From SpSt-398 sp041752235 (lineage in GTDB: Bacteria; Bacteroidota; Bacteroidia; Chitinophagales; Chitinophagaceae), in NCBI GenBank assembly GCA_041752235.1, contig JBGSHM010000008.1:1-64000 (forward strand): a stretch of DNA of 64,000 bases, in the 5' to 3' direction. Position numbers and translations under genes: made by a program. Position 1 is the first letter of the stretch. Every line of letters starts with the position of its first letter. Positions 52,092 to 59,918 of the stretch are shown here, piece after piece. Under the pieces are notes generated by a model. It searched no databases and was not told where the DNA came from. It saw only the letters and a list, made by a program, of their open reading frames with translations.

Positions 52092-52442
52092 ATGATGAAA
52101 TCAAGATTTAAACCCAAGTACAATATCCGCAAAGGCGATAATGTGGTGGTCATAACTGGCGATGATAAGGACCTGTCCAAACCCCGCCTCGTAAAAGAAG
52201 TGCTGGTAGAGGAAGGAAAGGTGATCGTTGAAGGCGTGAATATCATTTCCCGTCACACGAAACCATCTGCCCAGAATACCACTGGAGGCATCATTAAAAA
52301 AGAAGCCCCCATCCACATCAGCAATGTGAAATTGTGGGATCCTGCCCAAAAGGCCGGAGCCAGGGTGAGCCGGGTGAGAAAAGACGGCAAGACCGAACGC
52401 GTATTTAAAACTATAAGCAAACCCAAGGGAGGTAAAAAATGA
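52092..52442 (+). CDS. rplX: 50S ribosomal protein L24
   Basis: 116 residues with the KOW motif VVVITGDDKDLSKPRLVKEV. The start is ambiguous between two adjacent ATG codons. The stop codon overlaps the rplE start by 4 nt (ATGA), so translation is coupled. Confidence 0.97.
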   Translation: MMKSRFKPKYNIRKGDNVVVITGDDKDLSKPRLVKEVLVEEGKVIVEGVNIISRHTKPSAQNTTGGIIKKEAPIHISNVKLWDPAQKAGARVSRVRKDGKTERVFKTISKPKGGKK

Positions 52443-53005
52443 GTACCGTGAAATATACTCCGCGTCTGTCGGACAAGTACAAAGCTGAAGTGGTGCCCGC
52501 CCTGGTGAAGAAATTTTCTTATACCAGCATGATGCAGGCCCCCAGATTGGAGAAGATCTGCCTGAACAGAGGTGTAAATGGCGCTGTGACAGATAAGAAA
52601 CTGGTGGATATCGCCATCGACGAACTGACCACCATTACCGGTCAGAAAGCCGTGGCTACCATGTCTAAGAAGGACATCTCCAACTTCAAACTCCGGAAGA
52701 ACATGCCCATCGGCGCCCGCGTTACCCTGCGTGGCGAAAAGATGTATGAGTTTCTGGATCGCCTTATCTCCGTAGCCCTTCCCCGGGTACGTGACTTCAA
52801 AGGCGTAAATGAGAAATCCTTTGACGGTCGTGGTAACTATACCATGGGTGTTACCGAACAGATCATCTTCCCCGAAATCGATATCGATAAAGTGAACAAG
52901 ATCACGGGTATGGATATCACGTTTGTGACCACCGCCACCACCGACGAGGAAGCTTATGAACTGTTGAAGGAATTGGGAATGCCATTCCGTAACGCCGCCA
53001 AATAA
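52439..53005 (+). CDS. rplE: 50S ribosomal protein L5
   Basis: 188 residues; it binds 5S rRNA and forms the B1b bridge to S13. Motifs: APRLEKICLNRGVNGAVTDK, LRKNMPIGARVTLRGEKMYE and FDGRGNYTMGVTEQIIFPEI. Coupled to rplX. Confidence 0.98.
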   Translation: MSTVKYTPRLSDKYKAEVVPALVKKFSYTSMMQAPRLEKICLNRGVNGAVTDKKLVDIAIDELTTITGQKAVATMSKKDISNFKLRKNMPIGARVTLRGEKMYEFLDRLISVALPRVRDFKGVNEKSFDGRGNYTMGVTEQIIFPEIDIDKVNKITGMDITFVTTATTDEEAYELLKELGMPFRNAAK

Positions 53006-53034
53006 TTTAGAAACAAAAACGAAAAGAATAAAAC

Positions 53035-53304
53035 ATGGCTAAGACATCCGTAAAAGCCAGGCAAAAGAAAAGAGAGCGCATGGTCGCCCAATACGCAGAA
53101 AAGCGCGCCGCGCTTAAAGCTGCCGGGGAATGGCAAGCACTCGATGAATTGCCTAAGAACTCTTCCAAAGTACGGTTGAAGAACCGTTGCCAGTTGACGG
53201 GCCGTCCAAGAGGTTATGTCCGTTACTTCGGCATCTCCAGGGTTGCCCTTCGGGATATGGCCCTGAACGGGAAGATTCCAGGGCTGAAGAAGGCCAGCTG
53301 GTAA
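53035..53304 (+). CDS. rpsN: 30S ribosomal protein S14, zinc-free form
   Basis: 89 residues, the long form without the CxxC zinc knuckles: MAKTSVKARQKKRERMVAQY, KVRLKNRCQLTGRPRGYVRY, FGISRVALRDMALNGKIPGL. Only one Cys is left (RCQLTGR). Like L36 here, it needs no zinc. Confidence 0.97.
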   Translation: MAKTSVKARQKKRERMVAQYAEKRAALKAAGEWQALDELPKNSSKVRLKNRCQLTGRPRGYVRYFGISRVALRDMALNGKIPGLKKASW

Positions 53305-53310
53305 GTTCGC

Positions 53311-53430
53311 TCGTGAGAGGTGAGAAGAATTTCGTGAGAGGTGAATCGTGAGACGTGAGAAGGGAAAGACTCTGTTAACTGAACAACTGACAACTCACTA
53401 TTTACTACTCACTACTGACGACTCACGAAA
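53311..53430. repeat. Family-E repeat between rpsN and rpsH
   Basis: TCGTGAGAGGTGAGAAG and CGTGAGACGTGAGAAG on the left, ACTCACTATTTACTACTCAC and CTCACGA on the right; outer arms TCGTGAG (53311-53317) and CTCACGA (53422-53428) are complementary. A 171 nt gap results inside the ribosomal operon. Confidence 0.8.
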
Positions 53431-53475
53431 AGTTGTTGAAGAAAAAATTTATAAAAAACTGATAATAGTTATAAA

Positions 53476-53874
53476 ATGGTAACAGATCCTATTGCAGATT
53501 TCCTGACCAGAATCCGTAATGCACAGATGGCGGGACACCGGATCGTAGAGATTCCGGCTTCCAACCTCAAAAAGCGCATGACCGAAATTTTGTACGCGCA
53601 GGGTTATATCCTGAAGTATAAATTCGAGGAGGATAATAAACAGGGTCTCATCAAGATCGCCTTGAAGTACGATCCCCAAACCAAAACACCAGCCATCCAA
53701 AGCCTGGAGCGCATCAGCCGTCCCGGTTTGCGTCAATACGCCAAGCCTGCTGATTTCCGCCGTGTGAAAAATGGCCTGGGTGTGGCTATCCTGTCTACCT
53801 CCAAAGGAGTAATGACCGATAAGGATGCCAAGGTGCAGAATGTAGGTGGAGAAGTGCTGTGCTACATTTATTAA
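53476..53874 (+). CDS. rpsH: 30S ribosomal protein S8
   Basis: 132 residues: VTDPIADFLTRIRNAQMAGH, then KYDPQTKTPAIQSLERISRP, LGVAILSTSKGVMTDKDAKV and GGEVLCYIY end. Binds central-domain 16S rRNA; in E. coli it represses the spc operon. Normal length. Confidence 0.98.
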   Translation: MVTDPIADFLTRIRNAQMAGHRIVEIPASNLKKRMTEILYAQGYILKYKFEEDNKQGLIKIALKYDPQTKTPAIQSLERISRPGLRQYAKPADFRRVKNGLGVAILSTSKGVMTDKDAKVQNVGGEVLCYIY

Positions 53875-53961
53875 GAAGTAATTGTTGCCGATACATTAAG
53901 CCGAACCTATACCCGGCTGACCGGTCTGCAACCTAACAATCAATCATAAAATAGATCAAAC

Positions 53962-54516
53962 ATGTCTCGTATAGGAAAAAAACCGATCACTGTTCCCGCC
54001 GGAGTAACCATCTCCGTGGCTGCTGACAACACCCTGACCGTAAAAGGACCCAAGGGTGAATTAAAGCAAGCCATCGACCGCGATATCACAGTGGCAGTGA
54101 ACAACAACGAAGTGACCTTTGTCCGTCCAACCGACCAGATCCGTCACCGTGCCATGCATGGTTTGTATCGTGCCCTAGTGGCCAACATGGTAAAAGGGGT
54201 GACCGATGGTTTTAAGAAAGACCTTGAATTGATCGGGGTAGGTTTCAAAGCCTCCAACCAGGGTAACCTGTTGGATCTTTCCCTGGGTTATTCGCACAAT
54301 ATTGTTTTCGAGATCCCGAAAGAACTGAAACTGGCCACTGCCCAGGAAAAAGGACAAAACCCCACCATCAGCCTGGAAGGTATCGACCGCCAGTTGTTGG
54401 GTCAGGTGGCAGCCAAGATCCGCGGGCTTCGTAAGCCTGAACCGTACAAAGGAAAAGGTGTTCGCTATGTTGGTGAAATTGTACGGAAGAAAGCTGGTAA
54501 GGCGGCTGGTAAATAA
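53962..54516 (+). CDS. rplF: 50S ribosomal protein L6
   Basis: 184 residues, two homologous domains: MSRIGKKPITVPAGVTISVA, ATMVKG-type LVANMVKGVTDGFKKDLELI and ISLEGIDRQLLGQVAAKIRG, then KPEPYKGKGVRYVGEIVRKK. Near the factor-binding site. Normal length. Confidence 0.98.
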   Translation: MSRIGKKPITVPAGVTISVAADNTLTVKGPKGELKQAIDRDITVAVNNNEVTFVRPTDQIRHRAMHGLYRALVANMVKGVTDGFKKDLELIGVGFKASNQGNLLDLSLGYSHNIVFEIPKELKLATAQEKGQNPTISLEGIDRQLLGQVAAKIRGLRKPEPYKGKGVRYVGEIVRKKAGKAAGK

Positions 54517-54560
54517 TTATTAACATGATCCCGGCAGCATCGGGAACAAAATAAAAGACG

Positions 54561-54920
54561 ATGAACCCCAAAGTAAAGACACAGAAAAAACAGAATATCC
54601 GGTTCCGGGTCCGCGCTAAAGTAAGCGGAACCACTGCGAAACCACGCCTGGCGGTGTTCCGGAGCAATACGGATATCTATGTTCAACTGATCGATGACAG
54701 CCAAGGGCTGACACTGGCAAGTGCCTCTTCCCGTGATAAAGATATTGTGGCTCAGAAAGGTACACGCACGGAGATAAGCAAACTTGTTGGTGGAGCCATT
54801 GCCCGCAAAGCCGTTGACCTTGGCCTTAGCCAGGTGGTCTTCGACCGGGGGGGTAACCTGTATCATGGCCGCGTTAAAGCTGTAGCTGATGGCGCCCGCG
54901 AAGCAGGACTTCAATTCTAA
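54561..54920 (+). CDS. rplR: 50S ribosomal protein L18
   Basis: 119 residues; 5S rRNA-binding: RFRVRAKVSGTTAKPRLAVF, RSNTDIYVQLIDDSQGLTLA and YHGRVKAVADGAREAGLQF end. Normal position between rplF and rpsE. Confidence 0.97.
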   Translation: MNPKVKTQKKQNIRFRVRAKVSGTTAKPRLAVFRSNTDIYVQLIDDSQGLTLASASSRDKDIVAQKGTRTEISKLVGGAIARKAVDLGLSQVVFDRGGNLYHGRVKAVADGAREAGLQF

Positions 54921-54955
54921 TCGCTTAATTAATCAAGAAATTTCAATACGAGATA

Positions 54956-55474
54956 ATGGCAAAAGTTATTTTAAACCGAGTTAAAGCTGGCGACCTGGAG
55001 TTGAAAGACAAGGTAGTAGCGATCAACCGTGTGGTAAAAACAACCAAAGGTGGCCGGGCTTTCAGTTTCTCCGCCCTGGTAGTCGTTGGTAATGAAAACG
55101 GCGTCGTTGGACATGGACTGGGTAAAGCCAAAGAAGTCCAGGAAGCGATCACCAAAGGGATCGAAGATGCCAAAAAGAACCTGATCAAGGTTCCCATTAT
55201 GCACGGTACCATCCCCCACGATCAGTGGGCGAAGGAAGGCGCAGCCAAAGTTTTGATCAAACCCGCCGCTCATGGTACAGGTGTGATCGCCGGAGGCAGC
55301 ATGCGCGCCGTTCTGGAAAGCGCTGGTGTAACCGACGTATTGGCCAAATCACTGGGTTCTGCCAATCCACACAACGTGGTAAAGGCTACCTTCAAAGCAC
55401 TTGCTATGTTGCGTGAACCGATCAATATCGCCAAAACACGCACCATCGGTTTAAAGAAAGTCTTTAACGGATAA
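54956..55474 (+). CDS. rpsE: 30S ribosomal protein S5
   Basis: 172 residues: double-stranded RNA-binding domain with VVKTTKGGRAFSFSALVVVG and GLGKAKEVQEAITKGIEDAK, then AAHGTGVIAGGSMRAVLESA and GSANPHNVVKATFKALAML. At the mRNA entry. Normal length. Confidence 0.98.
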   Translation: MAKVILNRVKAGDLELKDKVVAINRVVKTTKGGRAFSFSALVVVGNENGVVGHGLGKAKEVQEAITKGIEDAKKNLIKVPIMHGTIPHDQWAKEGAAKVLIKPAAHGTGVIAGGSMRAVLESAGVTDVLAKSLGSANPHNVVKATFKALAMLREPINIAKTRTIGLKKVFNG

Positions 55475-55477
55475 GTA

Positions 55478-55521
55478 AATGCTAATAGCTAACAGCCAAA
55501 AGCTAATAGCTGTTAGAAAAC
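55478..55521. repeat. Family-B repeat between rpsE and rpmD
   Basis: ATGCTAATAGCTAACAGC and AAAAGCTAATAGCTGTTAG. It could be misread as a longer rpmD N terminus because it happens to be open in the same frame. Confidence 0.75.
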
Positions 55522-55535
55522 CTCCTTCAGCGAAA

Positions 55536-55718
55536 ATGAAAAAGATAAAAATAACCCTCGTAAAAAGCCCGATCGACCGGCCGGAACGTCAGAAACTGAC
55601 CCTCAAGGCGCTCGGACTAAACAAAACCAACTCCAGCCGTGAAGTGGAAGCCACTCCGCAGGTGCTGGGTATGGTCCGTAAGGTAAATCACCTGGTGAAA
55701 GTGGAAGAACTGGCCTAA
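55536..55718 (+). CDS. rpmD: 50S ribosomal protein L30
   Basis: 60 residues from the ATG at 55536: MKKIKITLVKSPIDRPERQK, LTLKALGLNKTNSSREVEAT, GMVRKVNHLVKVEELA. The 19 extra residues that an upstream ATG at 55479 would add come from the family-B repeat and are not protein-like. Normal L30 length. Confidence 0.96.
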   Translation: MKKIKITLVKSPIDRPERQKLTLKALGLNKTNSSREVEATPQVLGMVRKVNHLVKVEELA

Positions 55719-55792
55719 GCCCATTCCTCTGCCCAACCTATTATTCAAGCGAGCCCTGATGCTTTCGGGGCGATGAGTTAAAAATAAAAGCA

Positions 55793-56242
55793 ATGAAACT
55801 TCACACACTTAAGCCTGCCAAAGGCGCCGTTCACAAAGAAAAACGTTTAGGACGCGGAGAAGCCTCCGGTAAAGGTGGTACATCCACAAAAGGTAACAAA
55901 GGACATCAAAGCCGCAGTGGTTTCAAGAACAAAATGGCCCACGAAGGTGGTCAGATGCCCATCCAGCGTCGTGTTCCCAAGCGCGGATTCAAGAACTTCA
56001 ACCGTGTAGAATACAAGGTATTCAACCTCGGACAGGTTGACCACCTGGTGGAAAAATTCAAGATCGCCGACTTTACCATGGAAAACCTCTATGTCAACGG
56101 GCTGATCAGCCAGACTGACAAAGTGAAGATCCTGGGAAATGGTGAATTGAAAAGCAAGGTGATCTTCCGCGTAAACGCCATCAGTGAAAAGGCCAAAACG
56201 GCCATCGAAGCTGCAGGTGGAACCGTAGAATTGATAAGCTAA
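55793..56242 (+). CDS. rplO: 50S ribosomal protein L15
   Basis: 149 residues. Glycine- and lysine-rich N-terminal arm RLGRGEASGKGGTSTKGNKG, HQSRSGFKNKMAHEGGQMPI and QRRVPKRGFKN, then the globular part ending KAKTAIEAAGGTVELIS. Normal length. Confidence 0.97.
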   Translation: MKLHTLKPAKGAVHKEKRLGRGEASGKGGTSTKGNKGHQSRSGFKNKMAHEGGQMPIQRRVPKRGFKNFNRVEYKVFNLGQVDHLVEKFKIADFTMENLYVNGLISQTDKVKILGNGELKSKVIFRVNAISEKAKTAIEAAGGTVELIS

Positions 56243-56260
56243 TTTTCCCTAACTTGCAAT

Positions 56261-56286
56261 GACGCAATTTCAGTTGCGTCTTTTTT
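56261..56286 (+). terminator. Terminator-like hairpin between rplO and secY
   Basis: GACGCAA (56261-56267) pairs with TTGCGTC (56274-56280) around TTTCAG, followed by six T. A U-tract right after a 7 bp stem is an intrinsic terminator shape, yet secY lies 30 nt downstream without another promoter. It may attenuate secY expression. Confidence 0.7.
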
Positions 56287-56316
56287 CTTTACAGGCTCAT
56301 AAACTGATCATCACTC

Positions 56317-57657
56317 GTGAAGAAGTTAATTCAAACACTCAAGAATATCTGGAGTATCGAGGAGCTGAGGAACAAGATCACTTTTACTCTGCTACTCATC
56401 CTGATCTACCGCATCGGTGCGCATATCGTATTGCCCGGTATCGATCCCGCCAAGCTGGCTGAATTCACCAGCTCTAACCAGGGAGGTATGCTGGGATTGA
56501 TCGACACCTTTGCAGGTGGAGCCTTCTCCCAGGCTTCGATCTTCGCTCTCGGTATCATGCCCTATATCTCCGCTTCGATCTTTATGCAATTGATGACCGT
56601 ACTGGTCCCCCAAATGCAAAAGATCCAGAAAGAAGGAGATAGCGGTCGTAAAAAGATCAACCAATGGACCCGCTACCTCACCGTAGCCGTTACCCTGGTG
56701 CAGGCTTCCGCTTACGTGACCTACCTGAACCAAACCACAGGCGGTGCCATCAATCCGAATTTCATCGCTTATTTCTGGTTATCTACCGTGGTCGTCCTCA
56801 CTGCCGGCACCCTCTTCGTGATGTGGCTCGGTGAGCGCATCACCGATAAAGGACTTGGCAATGGTACCTCCCTCATCATCATGGTGGGAATCCTGGCCCG
56901 TTTGCCCCAGTCCTTCCTGCAGGAATTTTCTGCCAAAACCACACGCCCCGGACAGATCATCATCTTTATCGTGGAGATCGTTATTTTGATCGCAATCATT
57001 CTCGGATGTATCATGCTGATCCAGGGTACCCGTAAGGTGGCCATCAATTATGCCAAGCAAATAGCAGGTGGCAATCGCCAGTTTGCCGGAGCCCGCCAGT
57101 TCCTTCCCCTGAAGGTCAACAGCGCCGGTGTAATGCCCATCATCTTTGCCCAGGCCATCATGTTCATCCCGACCCTGTTCTCTTTGACCAAGACACAGAC
57201 CGGACAGAACATATCAAATATATTCCGCGATCACAGTAATTTCTGGTACATGCTGATCTATGCTGTTGTAGTAATTGGATTCACCTTCCTCTACACAGCG
57301 CTTATCTTCAACCCGAAACAGATCGCTGAAAACCTGAAACAAAACAATGGATTCGTTCCCGGTGTAAAACCCGGACAGCCCACTGCTGATTATATCGGAT
57401 CCATCATGGATAAGATCACCCTTCCCGGTGCCATCCTCCTGGCTTTTGTAGGTATCCTTCCTGGATTCGCGCAACGCCTCGGAGTGACACAAGGATTCTC
57501 TACCTTCTTTGGTGGTACATCCCTGCTCATCATGGTGGGTGTTATCCTCGATACCCTGCAACAGATCGAAACCCAACTCCTCATGCGCCAATATGATGGA
57601 CTCATGAAGAGCGGAAGAATTCAGGGCAGACAAACAGCTTCGCAGGTACAGGTATAG
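56317..57657 (+). CDS. secY: Preprotein translocase subunit SecY
   Basis: 446 residues, ten membrane helices, GTG start. Motifs: TLLLILIYRIGAHIVLPGID, GGMLGLIDTFAGGAFSQASI (plug region), LGIMPYISASIFMQLMTVLV, FVPGVKPGQPTADYIGSIMD and LMRQYDGLMKSGRIQGRQTA end. It is the last gene of the S10-spc run. infA, rpmJ and the alpha block do not follow; map comes next after a terminator. Confidence 0.98.
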   Translation: MKKLIQTLKNIWSIEELRNKITFTLLLILIYRIGAHIVLPGIDPAKLAEFTSSNQGGMLGLIDTFAGGAFSQASIFALGIMPYISASIFMQLMTVLVPQMQKIQKEGDSGRKKINQWTRYLTVAVTLVQASAYVTYLNQTTGGAINPNFIAYFWLSTVVVLTAGTLFVMWLGERITDKGLGNGTSLIIMVGILARLPQSFLQEFSAKTTRPGQIIIFIVEIVILIAIILGCIMLIQGTRKVAINYAKQIAGGNRQFAGARQFLPLKVNSAGVMPIIFAQAIMFIPTLFSLTKTQTGQNISNIFRDHSNFWYMLIYAVVVIGFTFLYTALIFNPKQIAENLKQNNGFVPGVKPGQPTADYIGSIMDKITLPGAILLAFVGILPGFAQRLGVTQGFSTFFGGTSLLIMVGVILDTLQQIETQLLMRQYDGLMKSGRIQGRQTASQVQV

Positions 57658-57690
57658 CTGTTAGCTATTGGCTATTAGCTATTAGTTGGG
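57657..57690. repeat. Family-B repeat after secY
   Basis: GCTGTTAGCTATTGGC and TATTAGCTATTAGT directly at the secY stop, upstream of the terminator hairpin. Confidence 0.7.
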
Positions 57691-57722
57691 AGTATACCTT
57701 ATTAGCCAGTAAGAAAATATCG

Positions 57723-57760
57723 AAACGGGTTGTAGGTTTAAAAAGCTTACAACCCGTTTT
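57723..57760. terminator. Terminator after secY
   Basis: AAACGGGTTGTA (57723-57734) is perfectly complementary to TACAACCCGTTT (57748-57759), then T-rich. It ends the S10-spc transcript. Confidence 0.88.
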
Positions 57761-57800
57761 CCATTACATGGATTTGAAGCATTTACATGATCAAAGAATT

Positions 57801-57846
57801 CAAAAGCTAAAAGCTAACCGCTAAGAGCTTTTAGTCACCAGCTATT
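57801..57846. repeat. Family-B repeat upstream of map
   Basis: AAAAGCTAAAAGCTAACCGC and TAAGAGCTTTTAGTCACCAGC, the AAAAGCTAA variant of the family, just before the map promoter. Confidence 0.6.
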
Positions 57847-57865
57847 TCCCCTCCTGAAATTTTCG

Positions 57866-57873
57866 TATTTTTG
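57866..57873 (+). promoter_or_regulatory. -7 box TATTTTTG for map
   Basis: TATTTTTG then CACCCA and ATG at 57880: 6 nt leader, so map is predicted to be leaderless or nearly so. Confidence 0.7.
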
Positions 57874-57879
57874 CACCCA

Positions 57880-58704
57880 ATGATCCACTATAAATCACCG
57901 GAGGAAATCGAGAAAATGCGCGCCAGCGCTTTGCTGGTCAGTCATACCCTGGCTGAGGTGGCGGCTATGCTAAAACCAGGTATCAATACCCTTTCACTCG
58001 ATGTGCGGATCGGCGAATATATCCGGGATCATAAAGCCATACCCTCGTTTTTGGGGTACAATGGATTTCCCTTTAACTCCTGTATCTCGGTCAATGATGT
58101 AGTGGTACATGGATTTCCCAATAAAAAAGAATTAAAGGAAAGTGATATCATCACCATTGATGTAGGTGTGATTTTGGATGGATGGCATGGTGACCATGCC
58201 TACACATTTTCCATCGGGGATCCAGGTGAAGAAACTAGTCAGCTCATTAACATTACTAAGGAATCCCTTTTTAAAGGCATCGAAAAAGCAATTGCAGGCA
58301 ATAGAGTCGGTGATATATCGTATGCCATTCAGGAGCATACCGAGAAAAAACATGGCTACGGTGTGGTGCGTGAACTCGTAGGCCATGGTCTTGGCCGCTC
58401 CCTCCATGAAGATCCTCAGGTGGCCAACTTTGGCCTTCGTGGTACGGGCCCCAAACTCAAAGAAGGATTGGTATTGGCCATTGAACCGATGATCAACATG
58501 GGGAAAAAAGAAGTCTATACTGAATCAGATGGCTGGACCGTGCGAACAAAAGACGGCAAACCTTCCGTACACTTTGAACATGATGTCTGCGTTCGCAAAG
58601 ACAAGGCAGATATCCTCTCTAATTACCAACCCATCGAAGAAGCCGAGCAAAGGAATACCTGGCTTTCTCCTTCCTATTCATTTAACAGTCAATTTGTTAT
58701 GTAG
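57880..58704 (+). CDS. map: Type I methionine aminopeptidase
   Basis: Removes the initiator methionine. 274 residues from the ATG at 57880; the TTG nine bases earlier is part of the promoter. Metal ligands: D in IITIDVGVILDGWHGDHA, H in ELVGHGLGRSLHEDP, E in LAIEPMINMG and E in HFEHDVCV. Length slightly above E. coli Map. It normally sits between secY and infA; here infA is far away and map has its own promoter. Confidence 0.97.
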   Translation: MIHYKSPEEIEKMRASALLVSHTLAEVAAMLKPGINTLSLDVRIGEYIRDHKAIPSFLGYNGFPFNSCISVNDVVVHGFPNKKELKESDIITIDVGVILDGWHGDHAYTFSIGDPGEETSQLINITKESLFKGIEKAIAGNRVGDISYAIQEHTEKKHGYGVVRELVGHGLGRSLHEDPQVANFGLRGTGPKLKEGLVLAIEPMINMGKKEVYTESDGWTVRTKDGKPSVHFEHDVCVRKDKADILSNYQPIEEAEQRNTWLSPSYSFNSQFVM

Positions 58705-58706
58705 TA

Positions 58707-58745
58707 TTTGGACAAATATGGAATCAGATTCCATATTTGTCCAAA
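58707..58745. terminator. Perfect 17 bp hairpin between map and the acyltransferase gene
   Basis: TTTGGACAAATATGGAA (58707-58723) is complementary to 58729-58745, loop TCAGA. It lies between the stops of convergent genes. Confidence 0.85.
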
Positions 58746-58774
58746 ATAGATTAAAGTGTTTAATTATCAATTGG

Positions 58775-59725
58775 TTATGCCTGCACGTAGCACCAGGCCA
58801 GCAAAGGCAGGAGCAGAAAACAACCCAGGGCCCCCAAACCAATGGGCAATAACAAAGAAACCACCATCGTAAACAAGATCAGATAAACCGGATAGGCTAT
58901 TAATAAAAGCCCCATCATGACGGAATCGTAGTGATCGGTACGTAAGTATTTTTTTCGGGCCCAGGCTCTCAAAGGAAGATAAAGGGGCGCATGGCTAAGC
59001 CAACCCAATAGGGCAGGGGCGGCCAATACTATTTTTTTCCAGACCGGTGTCTTGGTTTGAAACAACTCTTCTCTTTTTTCTTCATCCTGTTTATCCATTT
59101 CAAATACACCCTTTTCGAGTTCTGCGTGTAATAATTGATTGAAGGCATTGTTTCGCTGACCATCAGATTGATCAAAGGGAATGTCCTCCTTCTGAATCAT
59201 TTTCCCAAAACGAATAATGACTGTCTTCCCCAATTTGTCAAAGGAATCATAGTTCAAGGCAACAGGCAATACTTTCAATGGTATTCCTTCTTCCCAGGCT
59301 TTGATAGCCAGGCGTGCCGTACCTTTTTTCAATGGACGTAAATGCCATTCATTGATACATTTGCCCTCGCTGAACATCAGCACCACGCCATTTTTCTTAA
59401 ACAGGTCCAGGCAACTATCAAAGGTTTTGTAATTGTCTGACAGGTTCTCTACCCCTTCGCTGGTGCGATACACCGGCAGTATTTTGAGGGAAGTCAGTAT
59501 GCGGGTGACAGTGGGACTGTAAAAAGCATCGCCCCGGGCGAGTGAATAGATGGGCTCGTCAAAATACAGGTCAAGGATCACGGCATCCAGGAAGGAGTTG
59601 GGATGGTTAGCGGCTAATAACAATGGGCCTTTTTCCCTAAGAAAAGAAGGGTCTTCGATATCCACCCTTTTACAAAAGATACGAATGGCTGGTTGCCCAA
59701 TGATTTTGAGCGCGGAATAGAGCAA
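58775..59725 (-). CDS. PlsC-like lysophospholipid acyltransferase
   Basis: About 316 residues. Acyltransferase motif I reads LLLAANHPNSFLDAVILDLY, with five residues between His and Asp (NHPNSFLD) instead of the classical four, as in the Gat1-like and many Bacteroidota members. Motif III is VVLMFSEGKCINEWHLRPLK and motif IV LKVLPVALNYDSF. Two or three C-terminal membrane helices follow (YPVYLILFTMVVSLLLPIGL). There is no ATG where homology begins; the best start is the TTG at 59725, and a longer ORF to 60073 reads through a repeat and is not supported. Likely role: phosphatidic acid or ornithine-lipid synthesis. Confidence 0.82.
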   Translation of the reverse strand: MLYSALKIIGQPAIRIFCKRVDIEDPSFLREKGPLLLAANHPNSFLDAVILDLYFDEPIYSLARGDAFYSPTVTRILTSLKILPVYRTSEGVENLSDNYKTFDSCLDLFKKNGVVLMFSEGKCINEWHLRPLKKGTARLAIKAWEEGIPLKVLPVALNYDSFDKLGKTVIIRFGKMIQKEDIPFDQSDGQRNNAFNQLLHAELEKGVFEMDKQDEEKREELFQTKTPVWKKIVLAAPALLGWLSHAPLYLPLRAWARKKYLRTDHYDSVMMGLLLIAYPVYLILFTMVVSLLLPIGLGALGCFLLLPLLAWCYVQA

Positions 59726-59787
59726 AAGCGTTAGTTTTTTTAAATGTACTGACTTTTGGAAACTTTTATTCCTTCGTTTTTTGTTTA

Positions 59788-59847
59788 ACCGCAAAGACGC
59801 GAGGGCGCAAGGATTGGCGTACCCTTGCGCCTTCGCGTCTTCGCGGT
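59788..59847. repeat. Family-C inverted repeat between divergent genes
   Basis: ACCGCAAAGACGCGAGGGCG at the left and the complement CGCCTTCGCGTCTTCGCGGT at the right (ends 59847), with two mismatches. Unlike other copies it lies upstream of both flanking genes, so it cannot be a terminator for either. Confidence 0.8.
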
Positions 59848-59861
59848 AAGACCCCCACCCC

Positions 59862-59891
59862 TTGCATTTGGGAAATGCCATCCTATATTTG
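59862..59891 (+). promoter_or_regulatory. Promoter of the BaiN-like gene
   Basis: TTG at 59862-59864, 19 nt, then TATATTTG at 59884-59891. The ATG is at 59919. Confidence 0.7.
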
Positions 59892-59918
59892 ACGCCAATA
59901 ACCCTTTCAAACCCGTTG

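Noticed and set aside
55479..55535. N-terminal extension of L30 from an upstream ATG
   Set aside because: These 19 codons are translated from the family-B repeat; L30 orthologues start at the MKKIKIT position.
56259..56462. 67-codon ORF between rplO and secY
   Set aside because: It starts in the terminator-like hairpin and overlaps the beginning of secY in a different frame; no homology.
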